A stretch of 64,000 bases of DNA from CAUZIR01 sp034421295 (GTDB lineage Bacteria; Chloroflexota; Dehalococcoidia; Lucifugimonadales; UBA2962). Every line of letters starts with the position of its first letter. Position 1 is the first letter of the stretch. Below the pieces are notes generated by a model. It was not told where the DNA came from. It made no database searches and was given only the letters and a program-made list of their open reading frames with translations. The stretch lies in NCBI GenBank assembly GCA_034421295.1, contig DAOUKM010000019.1, positions 310,001 through 374,000 on the forward strand, in the 5' to 3' direction. A program made the position numbers and the translations under genes. This document shows, one piece after another, positions 25,433-34,748 of this stretch.

Positions 25433-26317
25433 ATGGCAGCACGAATCATTGACGGCAAGGCGATAGCGTCGCAGGTGAGGGCCGAGGTCGCCGACGAAGT
25501 GGCCCGGCTCAAGGACGGTGCGGGCGTAACCCCCGGACTGGCCGTGGTCCTGGTGGGGGAGGATCCTGCCTCGCAGGTGTACGTACGCAACAAGCAGAAG
25601 GCTGCAACGGATGCTGGCATGGTGGCCGCGGATCATAAGCTGGCCGCAGACACGCCCGCAGAGGTGTTGCGTGAGAAGCTCGCTGAGCTGAACGCTGATC
25701 CTTCCGTCCATGGCGTCCTGGTGCAGCTACCGTTGCCGGACCATCTGGACGAGAGGGAGTTCATCCTGCGGATTGCTCCCGAAAAGGATGTGGATGGCCT
25801 GCATCCGGCGAGCATGGGCCTTCTGCTGGCCGGCAGCCCGCGCTTTGTGCCGGCCACTCCGGCGGGCGTTCAGCAGATGTTGCTTAGGACCGGCAACGCC
25901 CCGGCCGGCAAGCACGTAGTGGTGTGCGGACGCTCCGACATCGTGGGAAAGCCCGTTGCCGCCCTGTTGATGCAGCGTAATCAAGAAGCCAACGCCACGG
26001 TGACCGTTTGCCACACGCGCACGGCCGATATCGCAGCGATCACCCGCCAGGCCGACATCCTGATCGCGGCGGTCGGTCGCGCCGGCTTTGTCACCGCCGA
26101 CATGGTCTCCGATGGAACGGTGGTGATCGATGTCGGCATCAACCGGGTTGAGGCGCCGGAGCGAAGGTCCGGCTATCGCCTGGTCGGGGATGTAGATTTC
26201 GAGCCTGTCGCCGAGAAGGCCTCGGCGATCACTCCTGTCCCGGGAGGCGTCGGGCCCATGACGATAGCCATGCTGCTGCTGAACACGCTCAAGGCGGCGC
26301 AGCTATCAACGGTCTGA
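25433..26317 (+). CDS. folD: Methylenetetrahydrofolate dehydrogenase/cyclohydrolase
   Basis: A 294-residue FolD, interconverting 5,10-methylene-, methenyl- and 10-formyl-tetrahydrofolate. Motifs are YVRNKQKAATDAG with the catalytic Lys, VQLPLPDHLD, KDVDGLHP, the NADP-binding GRSDIVGKPVA and the C-terminal PVPGGVGPMTIAMLL. The ATG follows GGAGGATGAC. Length and motifs are standard. Confidence 0.97.
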   Translation: MAARIIDGKAIASQVRAEVADEVARLKDGAGVTPGLAVVLVGEDPASQVYVRNKQKAATDAGMVAADHKLAADTPAEVLREKLAELNADPSVHGVLVQLPLPDHLDEREFILRIAPEKDVDGLHPASMGLLLAGSPRFVPATPAGVQQMLLRTGNAPAGKHVVVCGRSDIVGKPVAALLMQRNQEANATVTVCHTRTADIAAITRQADILIAAVGRAGFVTADMVSDGTVVIDVGINRVEAPERRSGYRLVGDVDFEPVAEKASAITPVPGGVGPMTIAMLLLNTLKAAQLSTV

Positions 26318-26577
26318 TCGGCACAGCGGCCCGGGGTTGGCTGGTTCGGCTACGCTATGAACGGTTTGGGGGACCGGCCCCGCATCGGTGATTCCGGCCT
26401 CGCGCCACTCGGGGTGGAGAGGATGTCGCGCCCGTAGCATTCGACCCCCGGCCCGAGGGCAGTACGGTCGACAGGCTCCCTCGGCCGCAGAGACGATGGT
26501 GGCACCTGATGCGCGGGGAACGCATGGAGACGAGGGCTCCGGGTGGGCGTCCCGGGCATCAGGGCAACCGCCGTGGC

Positions 26578-27639
26578 CTAGGCGAAGGTGAGTGCCCGCG
26601 CCGGGTTGTGGATCAGTATGTTGTCTATGTGGTCCTGGCTAAAGCCGCGGGCGCGCATGCGGGGTACGATCGATTCCAGAATGTGGGCGTATCCCTTTCC
26701 ACCGTAGGCGACCGTGTCGGTCTTGAGGCACACGTCGTGGGCAATCGTCACCCGCTCACCGTAGCCCTCGGAGAAAAGGTACTCGAGCGAGTCCATTCGC
26801 TGCACGTCGCTCACGGTCGTCGTCTCTATATCGCCGGAGCGATATGACCCGCTCGTGTCCTCTGCTCCGAACCGGTCGTACTCCAGGTAGCAGCCGGAGT
26901 CGGCCAGTTCCTTGACCGCGGACATGGGCCTGATGTTGTCGAGATGGCCCATGATGACCTTGTCCGCCCTTGCCCCGTTGTCGGTCAGGATCCGGATGAT
27001 CTCGAGAGGAGTATCGGGATGGATTCCCGGATGGATCAAGATGGGTGCGCCTGTTTCGACCTGCGCGTGGGCCGATGCCCTCAGAACCTTGCGCATGTTC
27101 TCCGTCAGCGGGGTGTGGTTACCTACCTCGCCGATGACGCCGGACTTTACTCCGGTGTCGTCAACCCCGATTGTGACGTCGTCGACGATCCGCTGGGTAA
27201 TCGACTCCTCGCTGCGCTGGTCCATGTCGGCCGGGTGAGCCTCCGGCACGTAGTGGCTGCCGCCCATAACGACCTTCAGCCCGGTGGCGCGCGAGATGCG
27301 CGCCAGTGCCAGTGGATCGCGCGCGATTCCGATGGACGTGGTATCGACCACCGCATCGCCCCCGGTGTAGCGATACCTGAGAGCCTCCTGGATGGCGAAC
27401 CGCTCGTCGAGCAGCATCTGGTTTTCCTTGTTGACGTAGAACATTCCACGCAGCTTGCCCAGGATCTCTATGGTTATCTGCCTGTCTACGTACCAGCGCC
27501 GGCTCGCCTCCTCCGGCATCTTGAAATAGCAACGCAGGTCGATCAGCAGGTGCTCGTGGGTCAGGGTGATGCCAAGGGACTGGGGCTCCACCTCGCCAAG
27601 AACGGTCTGTACCTTTCCGCTAGGGGCCTTTGGGCTCAT
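26578..27639 (-). CDS. Phosphotriesterase-family metal hydrolase 1
   Basis: A 353-residue amidohydrolase-superfamily protein of the phosphotriesterase (Php) group. Predicted binuclear metal ligands are His28 and His30 (THEHLL), Glu171 in IGEVG as bridging carboxylate in place of the carbamylated Lys of true phosphotriesterase, His203, His232 and Asp302 (IAHD). Such enzymes usually act as lactonases or esterases. Start ATG after GGAGAG. A tandem paralogue of identical length lies upstream at 27742-28803. Confidence 0.85.
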   Translation of the reverse strand: MSPKAPSGKVQTVLGEVEPQSLGITLTHEHLLIDLRCYFKMPEEASRRWYVDRQITIEILGKLRGMFYVNKENQMLLDERFAIQEALRYRYTGGDAVVDTTSIGIARDPLALARISRATGLKVVMGGSHYVPEAHPADMDQRSEESITQRIVDDVTIGVDDTGVKSGVIGEVGNHTPLTENMRKVLRASAHAQVETGAPILIHPGIHPDTPLEIIRILTDNGARADKVIMGHLDNIRPMSAVKELADSGCYLEYDRFGAEDTSGSYRSGDIETTTVSDVQRMDSLEYLFSEGYGERVTIAHDVCLKTDTVAYGGKGYAHILESIVPRMRARGFSQDHIDNILIHNPARALTFA

Positions 27640-27741
27640 GGTGTCTCTCCCGTGCTCGCTTTGATTGCTGACCTTGTGCCGATGTCTGCGGCCGGGCCGC
27701 GGCCCCTTTAGCCTCGGTCCCGGCGGTGGAACGTAGAATCG

Positions 27742-28803
27742 CTAGGCGAACGTCAGGGCCCGGGCCGGATTGTGAACGAGGATGGACTCGATCTGCTCGC
27801 GGGAGTGACCCCTGGCCCGCAGTCGCCCGGCAATCGAATCCAGGAAATGTGCGTAGCCCTTGCCGCCGTAGCGAGAAAGGTCGGCCTTGGTGCAGACGTC
27901 GTGGGCTACGAGCAGCCTGTCGCCGAAGCCCTCGGCGATCAGGTGCTCCAGTGACTCCATGCGCTGGGTATCGGATGGCATGGGCAAGGTCACCCCGGAA
28001 ACACTGTAATCGAAGTCCGTGCTCTCGGCGCCGAAACGATCGTATTCGAGGTAGCAGCCCAACTGGGCCAGTTCCGTTATGGCGCTGAGCGGCACTATAG
28101 GGTCGAGATGGCCGACTATTACCCTCGAGGGCTCGGCGCCGGCGTCCATCAGTTCCCGCATGATCTCGAGCGGACTGTCTGGGTGTAGACCCGGGTGAAT
28201 GAGTACGGGTGCGCCCGTCTCGATCTGGGCCTGTGCAGAAGCCCTGAGCACCTTTCGCTCGTTCTCGCTCAATGGGTGAAAGTTGCCGATCTCGCCTATG
28301 ACGCCCGAGCGGACGCCCGTTTCGCCGACGCCAACCGTGACGTCCCGCACTATCTGCTCGGTTATCGCCTCCTCGCTACGTGCATCCATGTCAGGAGGAT
28401 GGGACACGGGCACATAGTGGCTCGCCCCCATGACGATGTGAAGGCCGGTGGCACGCGAGATGCGAGTCAGGGCTAGCGGGTCGCGGGCGATGCCGATGCT
28501 GGTGACATCGACCAGGCTGTCTCCCCCCGCATGCCGGTACCGGAGTATCTCCTCGATGGCCATACCCTCGTCAAGCAGCCACTGCTGGTCCCTCACCGCC
28601 TGCCATATCCCCCAGACCTTGCCGAGCATGTCCATGGTGACGGGCCGATCGACATAGCCACGCAGGCTGGCCTCATCCGGCATCTGAAAGTAGCAGGCCA
28701 GATCTATGAGGAGATGTTCGTGCGTTAGCGTTACGCCAAGCGAGGCGGGCTCTATCGGTCCGAGCACCGTCTGTACCCTGCCGGACGGTCCCAGTGGGCT
28801 CAT
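27742..28803 (-). CDS. Phosphotriesterase-family metal hydrolase 2
   Basis: A 353-residue tandem paralogue of the hydrolase at 26578-27639, with the same N-terminal pattern (SGRVQTVLG, THEHLL), the same predicted ligands (His28, His30, Glu in IGEIG, later His and IAHD-type VAHD) and the same C-terminus (ILVHNPARALTFA). The least conserved parts are around residues 40-75 and 260-280, where substrate-pocket loops are expected. Separated by 102 nt from copy 1 on the same strand, and followed upstream by an SDR gene. Substrate not known; lactone hydrolysis is the best guess. Confidence 0.85.
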   Translation of the reverse strand: MSPLGPSGRVQTVLGPIEPASLGVTLTHEHLLIDLACYFQMPDEASLRGYVDRPVTMDMLGKVWGIWQAVRDQQWLLDEGMAIEEILRYRHAGGDSLVDVTSIGIARDPLALTRISRATGLHIVMGASHYVPVSHPPDMDARSEEAITEQIVRDVTVGVGETGVRSGVIGEIGNFHPLSENERKVLRASAQAQIETGAPVLIHPGLHPDSPLEIMRELMDAGAEPSRVIVGHLDPIVPLSAITELAQLGCYLEYDRFGAESTDFDYSVSGVTLPMPSDTQRMESLEHLIAEGFGDRLLVAHDVCTKADLSRYGGKGYAHFLDSIAGRLRARGHSREQIESILVHNPARALTFA

Positions 28804-28839
28804 CCGTTCACGCTCCTAGACTACTTGATCGCGGTTAGC

Positions 28840-29655
28840 CTAGCGTGCGGTGCGGCCTCCGTCTAGGTGGATGATCTGGCCCGTCATGTAGTCTGAGGCC
28901 GGACTGGCGAGATATACCGCCAGGACTCCTAGGTCACGGAGTTCCCCCCTGCGCCCCATGGGGATTCCGGCCAGATTCTCGGCCGATCCCACATCGCTGG
29001 TCCACACGCTGTCGGTCATGCGGGTGTGAAACGCGCCCGGGGCCAGCGCGTTCACATTGATGTTGTAGGGAGCCCACTCCAGTGCAAGGACCCGGGTCAG
29101 CATGTTTACCGCCGCCTTGGATGTGTTGTAGGCGGAGACGAAGGCGACGCCCATCGTCCCATTGGTTGATGACACGTTTATCACCTTGCCGTACCGACGC
29201 TCCAGCATGTGGGGTCCTACGGCGCGGCATCCGTACATCACCCCGCTGACATTTACCTCCATTACGTGCTTCCATTCATCGTCCGTGATAGGGGTTACCG
29301 GCGGTCTGACCAACCGGACCGAGTCCGGTCCACCGTCCGGGACCGGTACAAGGGGAAGGAAATGGAGCACCCCCGCGTTGTTGACCATTATGTCCACCTG
29401 CCCGAGTTCTGCGATCGCGGTGGAGACCAGGTTGTCGACCTGGGCCGGGCTTGTGACGTCCGTGGGAACCGCCAGCGCCCGGCGGCCTGCCGCCTCTACT
29501 TCGGCGGCCACATCGTCGATTTCGGCCTCGGAGCGCGCGGCCACAACCACGTCGGCGCCGGCCTCGGCGAACGACAGTGCGATCTCTCTGCCGATGCCTC
29601 GGCCCCCGCCGGTGACGACCGCGACGCGTTCGCTGAGTTCAAGCTCCGGCAGCAT
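28840..29655 (-). CDS. Short-chain dehydrogenase/reductase (FabG-like)
   Basis: A 271-residue classical SDR. The cofactor loop is TGGGRGIG (15-22), then VNNAG, Ser in INVSSTNG near 162, catalytic Tyr176 and Lys180 (YNTSK), and a C-terminal LDGG. A roughly 20-residue insertion (VPDGGPDSVRLVRPPV, about 104-120) is unusual after the NNAG strand. The ATG at 29655 is preferred over 29670 because AGGAGG lies 5 nt upstream of it, inside the longer version. It probably oxidises an alcohol or reduces a keto group in the same pathway as the neighbouring phosphotriesterase-like genes. Confidence 0.87.
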   Translation of the reverse strand: MLPELELSERVAVVTGGGRGIGREIALSFAEAGADVVVAARSEAEIDDVAAEVEAAGRRALAVPTDVTSPAQVDNLVSTAIAELGQVDIMVNNAGVLHFLPLVPVPDGGPDSVRLVRPPVTPITDDEWKHVMEVNVSGVMYGCRAVGPHMLERRYGKVINVSSTNGTMGVAFVSAYNTSKAAVNMLTRVLALEWAPYNINVNALAPGAFHTRMTDSVWTSDVGSAENLAGIPMGRRGELRDLGVLAVYLASPASDYMTGQIIHLDGGRTAR

Positions 29656-29722
29656 CACTTCCTCCTGCATGACGACGGCAGCACCCAGGGTGCCGCCGGT
29701 GCGGTGACATTACCATACGAGC

Positions 29723-30793
29723 GTGCGAACCGACGACTTCGACTACGAGCTGCCGGCTGAACTGATCGCCCAAGGGCCGGCGGAGCCGCGGGACTCTTCC
29801 CGCCTGCTGGTCTTGAGCAGGCGGGACGGTGCGCTGCGGCATCTGGCATTTTCGGATCTGCCGGGCTGCCTGCAGCCGAACGACTTGCTCGTCTTCAACG
29901 ACAGCCGAGTGTTCCCCGCCCGTCTGTACGGCCGTAAACCGATCGGTGGCAAGCCCCTGGGAGCGCGGGTGGAACTGCTGCTCCTGGAGCGCTTGGAGGG
30001 GGCGAATTGGCGGGCCCTCGCCCGGCCCGGGCGCAGGCTCCGCGAAGGCGCGAGATTCCATGTCGACGGAACGAAGGAGGGGGAGGCCACCGTGCTTGGC
30101 GTGTGCGCGGACGGTACCCGCGTGGTTCGACTGCCGGAAGACATCGACCTTGCTGCCGTTGGCGTGGTTCCCATGCCCCCCTACATCAGGACGCGATTGC
30201 GGGACGCCGAGCGCTACCAGACCGTCTATTCGCGCCATGAGGGCAGTGTTGCGGCTCCCACGGCCGGCCTCCATTTCACGGAGGCCCTGCTCTGCCAGAT
30301 TCGATCAATGGGCGTCGAGACGGTCTTTGTAACCCTGCACGTGGGCTGGGACAGCTTTCGTCCGGTGACCGTCGAGGATCCGCGTGACCACCCCATGCAT
30401 TCGGAGCGTTACGACCTGTCGACCGGGTCGGCAGCTGCCATCAACCGGGCGAGGGCTGAGGGCCGCCGGGTGGTCGTCGTGGGCACCACGGCGGTGCGCC
30501 TGCTTGAGTCCAATGCCGCTGCGGATGCCGGCCTGGAAGCCTACGAGCGATCGGTGGACGATCCGGGAGGGCCCCTTAGCCCGGGCCAGGGCATTACCGA
30601 CCTCTTCATAGGCAAGGGCCACGAGTTCAGGGTAGTGGACGCGTTGATCACCAATTTCCATCTGCCACGGTCCACCCTGCTGATGTTGGTGAGCGCCTTC
30701 GCGGGACGTCGTCGGATAAGGGCTGCATACGAGAAGGCGATAGACCGCCGCTACCGCTTCTATTCGCTTGGCGACGCGATGCTGATCCACTAG
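29723..30793 (+). CDS. queA: S-adenosylmethionine:tRNA ribosyltransferase-isomerase
   Basis: A 356-residue QueA, which makes epoxyqueuosine in tRNA from the preQ1 base. Motifs are the N-terminal DDFDYELPAELIAQ, VFNDSRVFPARL, the YQTVYSRHEGSVAAPTAGLHFT block and the C-terminal ITNFHLPRSTLLMLVSAFAG. Start GTG (29723) is directly at the family N-terminus. Divergent from the SDR gene with 67 nt between starts. tgt does not follow in the window. Confidence 0.96.
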   Translation: MRTDDFDYELPAELIAQGPAEPRDSSRLLVLSRRDGALRHLAFSDLPGCLQPNDLLVFNDSRVFPARLYGRKPIGGKPLGARVELLLLERLEGANWRALARPGRRLREGARFHVDGTKEGEATVLGVCADGTRVVRLPEDIDLAAVGVVPMPPYIRTRLRDAERYQTVYSRHEGSVAAPTAGLHFTEALLCQIRSMGVETVFVTLHVGWDSFRPVTVEDPRDHPMHSERYDLSTGSAAAINRARAEGRRVVVVGTTAVRLLESNAAADAGLEAYERSVDDPGGPLSPGQGITDLFIGKGHEFRVVDALITNFHLPRSTLLMLVSAFAGRRRIRAAYEKAIDRRYRFYSLGDAMLIH

Positions 30794-30877
30794 ACCGGAT
30801 TTCGCATGACCGCCGGCTCTGGCCGAGGCGTCAGGCGCGTGCCGGGCAGGTTCGCCGGCACCGGACGGCCCCTCATC

Positions 30878-30907
30878 TTGTGGTGGTCGGTCAACGAACC
30901 GTATAAT
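30878..30907 (+). promoter_or_regulatory. Predicted promoter of the SelA-fold PLP enzyme gene
   Basis: TTGTGG (30878-30883) and TATAAT (30902-30907) at 18-nt spacing, about 70 nt before the ATG at 30979. Confidence 0.45.
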
Positions 30908-30978
30908 CGCGGTCGTGATCGCGGTAGGACGCACGCCTGTCCTTCGGCGTTCCTGAAAGATCGAGCGAGGGTATTATT

Positions 30979-32118
30979 ATGGCTTCAACCGGCGATCTGG
31001 GCGACGTGTTTCGCTCGATAGGCGTCAATCCGGCGATCAGCGCTTCCGGCCCGACAACCGCCTATGGAGGCACGAAACTTCGACCTGAAGTTCATCAGGC
31101 CATGAACGCCGCCTCCCAGTTGATGGTAGACATGGCGGAACTTAACGATGCTGCGGGCCGGGTGATCGCCGAGCACACGGGAGCCGAGGCCGGCATGGTC
31201 ACCTCTGGCTCTGCCGGCGCGCTCATACTGCAGGCGGCCGCCGTGGTGGCCGGTAGCGACAAGGCCAAGATGAAACGACTGCCCGACACCACCGGGATGA
31301 AGAACGAGATCGTAATCCACAACATCCACCGGTTCCCCTACGACCAGTGCTACAAGTCTGTCGGGGCCAAGCTGGTCGGCGTCGGGGACTTCCTACGCTG
31401 TCTGCCCTGGGAGCTGGAGTCGGCGATCAACGAGAAGACGGCGGCCGTGGCCTACCTTGAAGCGCCGTTCGTTGCACCGTACGCGATGGCACTGCCGCAG
31501 TTTGCCGAGATCGCCCACTCACGTGACGTACCGGTCATCGTCGACGCGGCCACCATGGTGCCGCCGCGGGAGAATCTGACCAAGTACATTCAGCAGGGCG
31601 CCGACATGGTCATCTTCTCTGGCGGCAAGGCGATTCGTGGCCCCCAGGGCACCGGCATACTTGCCGGTCGCAAGGACCTGATCGAGGCCGCGCGCGAGAA
31701 CGGCTCTCCCAACCAGTTCATAGGTCGAGGCCTGAAGGTCACCAAGGAGGAGATCGTGGGCTTGGTGCAGGCCCTGGAGGCCTTCGTCACCGAGGACGAG
31801 GAGGCCGAGAACGACCGCTACCGCGAGTTATCGCAGAGGGTGGTCGATGCGCTGATCGAGATACCGGGCCTGGATGTGCAGATCAGGCACGACAAGAGGG
31901 ACTGGCTGATTCCCACGGCGGTCTTCAGGTTCACCGACGCCTGGACAGGCCCGGCGCGCGAGGATGTGCTGCGCCGCATGCGGGAGGGTGTTCCGAAGAT
32001 ATTCCTGCACTGGCTCGGAGGTCCGGACGTGCTGGCGGTGGACCCGCTCAACGTCGACGACGATGAGATGGAGGTCGTGATAAGGCGGCTGCGCGAGGAG
32101 CTATTGCGCAGCGACTAG
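30979..32118 (+). CDS. SelA-fold PLP-dependent enzyme 1
   Basis: A 379-residue fold-type I PLP enzyme related in sequence to selenocysteine synthase SelA and D-glucosaminate-6-phosphate ammonia-lyase. Asp189 (VIVDAA) would pair with the PLP ring nitrogen and Lys217 (FSGGKAIRGPQG) would form the internal aldimine. It lacks the N-terminal domain typical of true bacterial SelA and sits with an Ldh2-type dehydrogenase and a D-aminoacylase-like gene, so a catabolic lyase, racemase or dehydratase on an amino or hydroxy acid is more likely than Sec-tRNA synthesis. A second member is at 53942-55105. Confidence 0.82.
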   Translation: MASTGDLGDVFRSIGVNPAISASGPTTAYGGTKLRPEVHQAMNAASQLMVDMAELNDAAGRVIAEHTGAEAGMVTSGSAGALILQAAAVVAGSDKAKMKRLPDTTGMKNEIVIHNIHRFPYDQCYKSVGAKLVGVGDFLRCLPWELESAINEKTAAVAYLEAPFVAPYAMALPQFAEIAHSRDVPVIVDAATMVPPRENLTKYIQQGADMVIFSGGKAIRGPQGTGILAGRKDLIEAARENGSPNQFIGRGLKVTKEEIVGLVQALEAFVTEDEEAENDRYRELSQRVVDALIEIPGLDVQIRHDKRDWLIPTAVFRFTDAWTGPAREDVLRRMREGVPKIFLHWLGGPDVLAVDPLNVDDDEMEVVIRRLREELLRSD

Positions 32119-32171
32119 CCGCCGGTGCCGCTTGCCGGAACAGTGGCGAAGCTATAGGAGACCAAAAGATA

Positions 32172-33278
32172 GTGCTAGAGCGATTCAAAGTTCCCCTAGA
32201 GGATCAGGTAAGGATCGACCACGAGGCCCTCAGGCAGACCGTGGCGGCCGTCTTCGAGAAGATGGGCTGTCCGCCGGATGACGCCGCGGAGGGCGCGAAC
32301 ACCCTGGTTCAGACCGACCTGCGCGGTGTGGAGACCCACGGCGTTTCCAACATGCTTCGCTACTACGTCGAGGAGTTCCAGTCCGGCAAGCTAAACCCCG
32401 CACCGAACGTCAAGGTCATCAGAGAGACGCCCGGTACCGTCAGCCTTGATGGCGATCGCGGTCTCGGCGTGATCGTTGCGCCCGGAGCGATGAGGAGGGC
32501 GATCGCCAAGGCACGCGATGTGGGTGTCGGCATCGCAGTAATGCAAAACAGCGGCCACATGGGCGCCGTGGGTCATCATGCGATGCTGGCCGCACAGGAG
32601 AACATGGTCGGCATGGCCACCACCTCCGGAGGGGCCGGCACGAGAGTGTTCGTGCTGCCCACGTTCGCCGCCGAGCCCAGGCTCGGGACCAACCCCATAT
32701 CCATCGCCGCGCCAGCTCGCACCGAGCCACACCTTCTCTTCGACGCGGCCACCACGGCGATCGCAGGGAACAAGATCTACCTGGCCGAGCGGGTTGGAGC
32801 GCTCCTGGACCCGGGCTGGATAGCCACGATGGACGGTACTCCGGTCATGGAACCGCAGGTGTCCCCGGGTAGGGGGAACTACTGGCAGCTGCCGCTTGGC
32901 GGCATTCGGGAACAGGGCTCACACAAGGGCTACGGACTGGCGATGATCCCGGAGGTGCTCGGGACCATGCTGTCTGGGGCGCGGCCCGCCATGTTGCCCG
33001 GAGACCGGCTGGCTCAGGACCACTACTTCGCCGCATACGATATAGCCGCGTTCACCGATGTGGACTGGTTCCTGGACACGATGGACGAGATGCTCAGGAC
33101 ACTGCGTATCACAAAGCCCGCGGAGGGACATGAGCGCGTGCTCTATCCGGGCCTGTCCGAGCACGAGGAGGAGGTTGAGCGCCGCGCCGGGGGGATCCCG
33201 CTGCACTCCGAGGTCATCGAGTGGTTCGACCACATCACGGCCGAACTCGAGATCCCGCAACTCGCCCGGCTCGGCTAG
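32172..33278 (+). CDS. Malate/L-lactate dehydrogenase-family (Ldh2) oxidoreductase
   Basis: A 368-residue member of the Ldh_2 family (YlbC/AllD/DlgD type), NAD(P)-dependent 2-hydroxy acid or ketimine oxidoreductases unrelated to classical LDH. Conserved: TDLRGVETHGVSNMLRYY near residue 45, NSGHMGAVGHHA with the catalytic His, GTNPISIAAPA and GSHKGYGLAMIPEVL. Start GTG 54 nt after the PLP-enzyme stop, so probably co-transcribed. Together they could convert a hydroxy or amino acid. The C-terminal 60 residues diverge from characterised members. Confidence 0.84.
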   Translation: MLERFKVPLEDQVRIDHEALRQTVAAVFEKMGCPPDDAAEGANTLVQTDLRGVETHGVSNMLRYYVEEFQSGKLNPAPNVKVIRETPGTVSLDGDRGLGVIVAPGAMRRAIAKARDVGVGIAVMQNSGHMGAVGHHAMLAAQENMVGMATTSGGAGTRVFVLPTFAAEPRLGTNPISIAAPARTEPHLLFDAATTAIAGNKIYLAERVGALLDPGWIATMDGTPVMEPQVSPGRGNYWQLPLGGIREQGSHKGYGLAMIPEVLGTMLSGARPAMLPGDRLAQDHYFAAYDIAAFTDVDWFLDTMDEMLRTLRITKPAEGHERVLYPGLSEHEEEVERRAGGIPLHSEVIEWFDHITAELEIPQLARLG

Positions 33279-33306
33279 GGTCGCCCCGGGCCGCCTTTCA
33301 GGCCGA

Positions 33307-34707
33307 TCAGACTATGGGCGCGCGGGCCGGCCGGCCGGCATTTAGGCCGTCCTGGAACTGACCGTCTCGCACTACCGGGTCGCCGTTTACCAGGACGTGG
33401 ACGATCCCGCCGGACGGCAGGGTGGGCGCCTGGTAGGTCGCGTTGTCTCTGACCTCGGCCGGGTCGAAAACGACCAGGTCGGCATCGGCGCCAACCTTGA
33501 TTCGGCCTTTTCTTAGGAACATGGGGGCACGTCGCTCAAGTATCCTGGCCGGCATGAGGGAGGACTTGCGTATCGCCTCCATGAGCGTCAGTGTTCTGCG
33601 CTCCCTGGCGAACAGGCCTAGAACGCGGGAGTAGGTGCCTGCGGTCCTGGGATGCCCGGCTCCATCCATGACCCAGCCGTCGCTGGCCATAGCGGTCAGG
33701 GGGCTCGCAACCGCCCTGTCCATCGAGTCCTCGGGGATCGAATGGATCACGACCATGCCGCCCTGGGCCCTGTATTTGTCAAATAGCTGTTCGTTTAGGA
33801 CCTCGCCCGTTGCGGGCCAGAGCAGTTCGCCGTAGCTCACACCCGTCATGCGCTGCCAGCCGGGGTCGAACAGGGCTGAATCGATCTGAGTCATGCCGGC
33901 TGTGTACGGGTAGCACTCGGTGGTAATGTCCATACCTCCGCCCGCGGCCCCGCCGACCATTTCCAGCAATCGTGGCGTCGTCGCTTGCCCGACGCTGGAG
34001 ATGTGGCATATGTGAAGCGGCGCACCGGTGACCGCAGCGGCGGCGATAACCTCCTGCAGGCCTTCGACCGCGCCGACCCTTGGAAGGTCGGCCGGAGGAT
34101 CACCCATGCCCCTTATGTGAACCACGCACGGGGCCCCGAATCTGGCGGCCACCTCGAAGGCGTCCATCACCTCCGACCTGGAGGCGCCCGGCGTGTACTG
34201 AAGACCGAAGCCCACCCCGAGACCACCCCTCTCCAGACCCCTCTCGATCAGGCGCGTGATCTGGATGACCTCCTGGTCTGCGGCCCGCCGGTGCGCTGCG
34301 TCCCCGATCGGCACCAGCCCGCTTCCCGCGTCGTCCAGAACCGCCATGCGGGCCGGCACATGGCCCGAGCTAGCGCCGTAGTTGATTGCGCACCGGCCCA
34401 GTCTGGCGTCGTACCAGGCGTCTACATCTGCTGTGCCGATCTCCAGTTCCAGAGCGGTTGTAACCCCGTCCAGGGCCTGGAGGCGGTAGTTCTCAGCGTC
34501 CTGGCCGTGGGCGTGCAGGTCTATGAAGCCCGGGGCGACGACCAGACCCGTCACGTCGATCTCCTCGGCGCCCCGAATGTTGCGGCCCCAGATCTTTTCC
34601 ACCGCGCGGATTCGGTCCCGTGAGATGCCCAGGTCGCGCTGGGCATCCATCCCGGACTCCGGGTCGATGACCCTGCCGCCGCGAAGGACTATCTCGTGTT
34701 CCGGCAT
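33307..34707 (-). CDS. D-aminoacylase/N-acyl-D-amino-acid deacylase-like amidohydrolase
   Basis: A 466-residue amidohydrolase with the N-terminal beta-sandwich (IVLRGGRVIDPESGMD), metal motif HxH in FIDLHAHG (near residue 65), a HICHISS segment and a C-terminal KGRIKVGADADLVVFDP. The pattern fits the D-aminoacylase/D-hydantoinase-like group that hydrolyses N-acyl-D-amino acids. Start ATG after GGAGG. Convergent with the Ldh2 gene, 28 nt apart. The exact metal set and substrate cannot be fixed from sequence alone. Confidence 0.83.
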   Translation of the reverse strand: MPEHEIVLRGGRVIDPESGMDAQRDLGISRDRIRAVEKIWGRNIRGAEEIDVTGLVVAPGFIDLHAHGQDAENYRLQALDGVTTALELEIGTADVDAWYDARLGRCAINYGASSGHVPARMAVLDDAGSGLVPIGDAAHRRAADQEVIQITRLIERGLERGGLGVGFGLQYTPGASRSEVMDAFEVAARFGAPCVVHIRGMGDPPADLPRVGAVEGLQEVIAAAAVTGAPLHICHISSVGQATTPRLLEMVGGAAGGGMDITTECYPYTAGMTQIDSALFDPGWQRMTGVSYGELLWPATGEVLNEQLFDKYRAQGGMVVIHSIPEDSMDRAVASPLTAMASDGWVMDGAGHPRTAGTYSRVLGLFARERRTLTLMEAIRKSSLMPARILERRAPMFLRKGRIKVGADADLVVFDPAEVRDNATYQAPTLPSGGIVHVLVNGDPVVRDGQFQDGLNAGRPARAPIV

Positions 34708-34748
34708 AGGCTTGTGTCCTCCAGGGGCCCCAGGAATTCGCTTCGCGG

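Noticed and set aside
26318..26577. A 67-codon frame (26388-26591) in the folD-phosphotriesterase gap.
   Set aside because: Composition is Arg/Pro-rich as in random GC DNA, with no ribosome site and no recognisable pattern; the gap appears empty.
30979..32118. Calling this gene selA because it lies in a putative Sec-decoding genome.
   Set aside because: It lacks the SelA N-terminal domain and has catabolic neighbours; the fold alone is shared by lyases and racemases.
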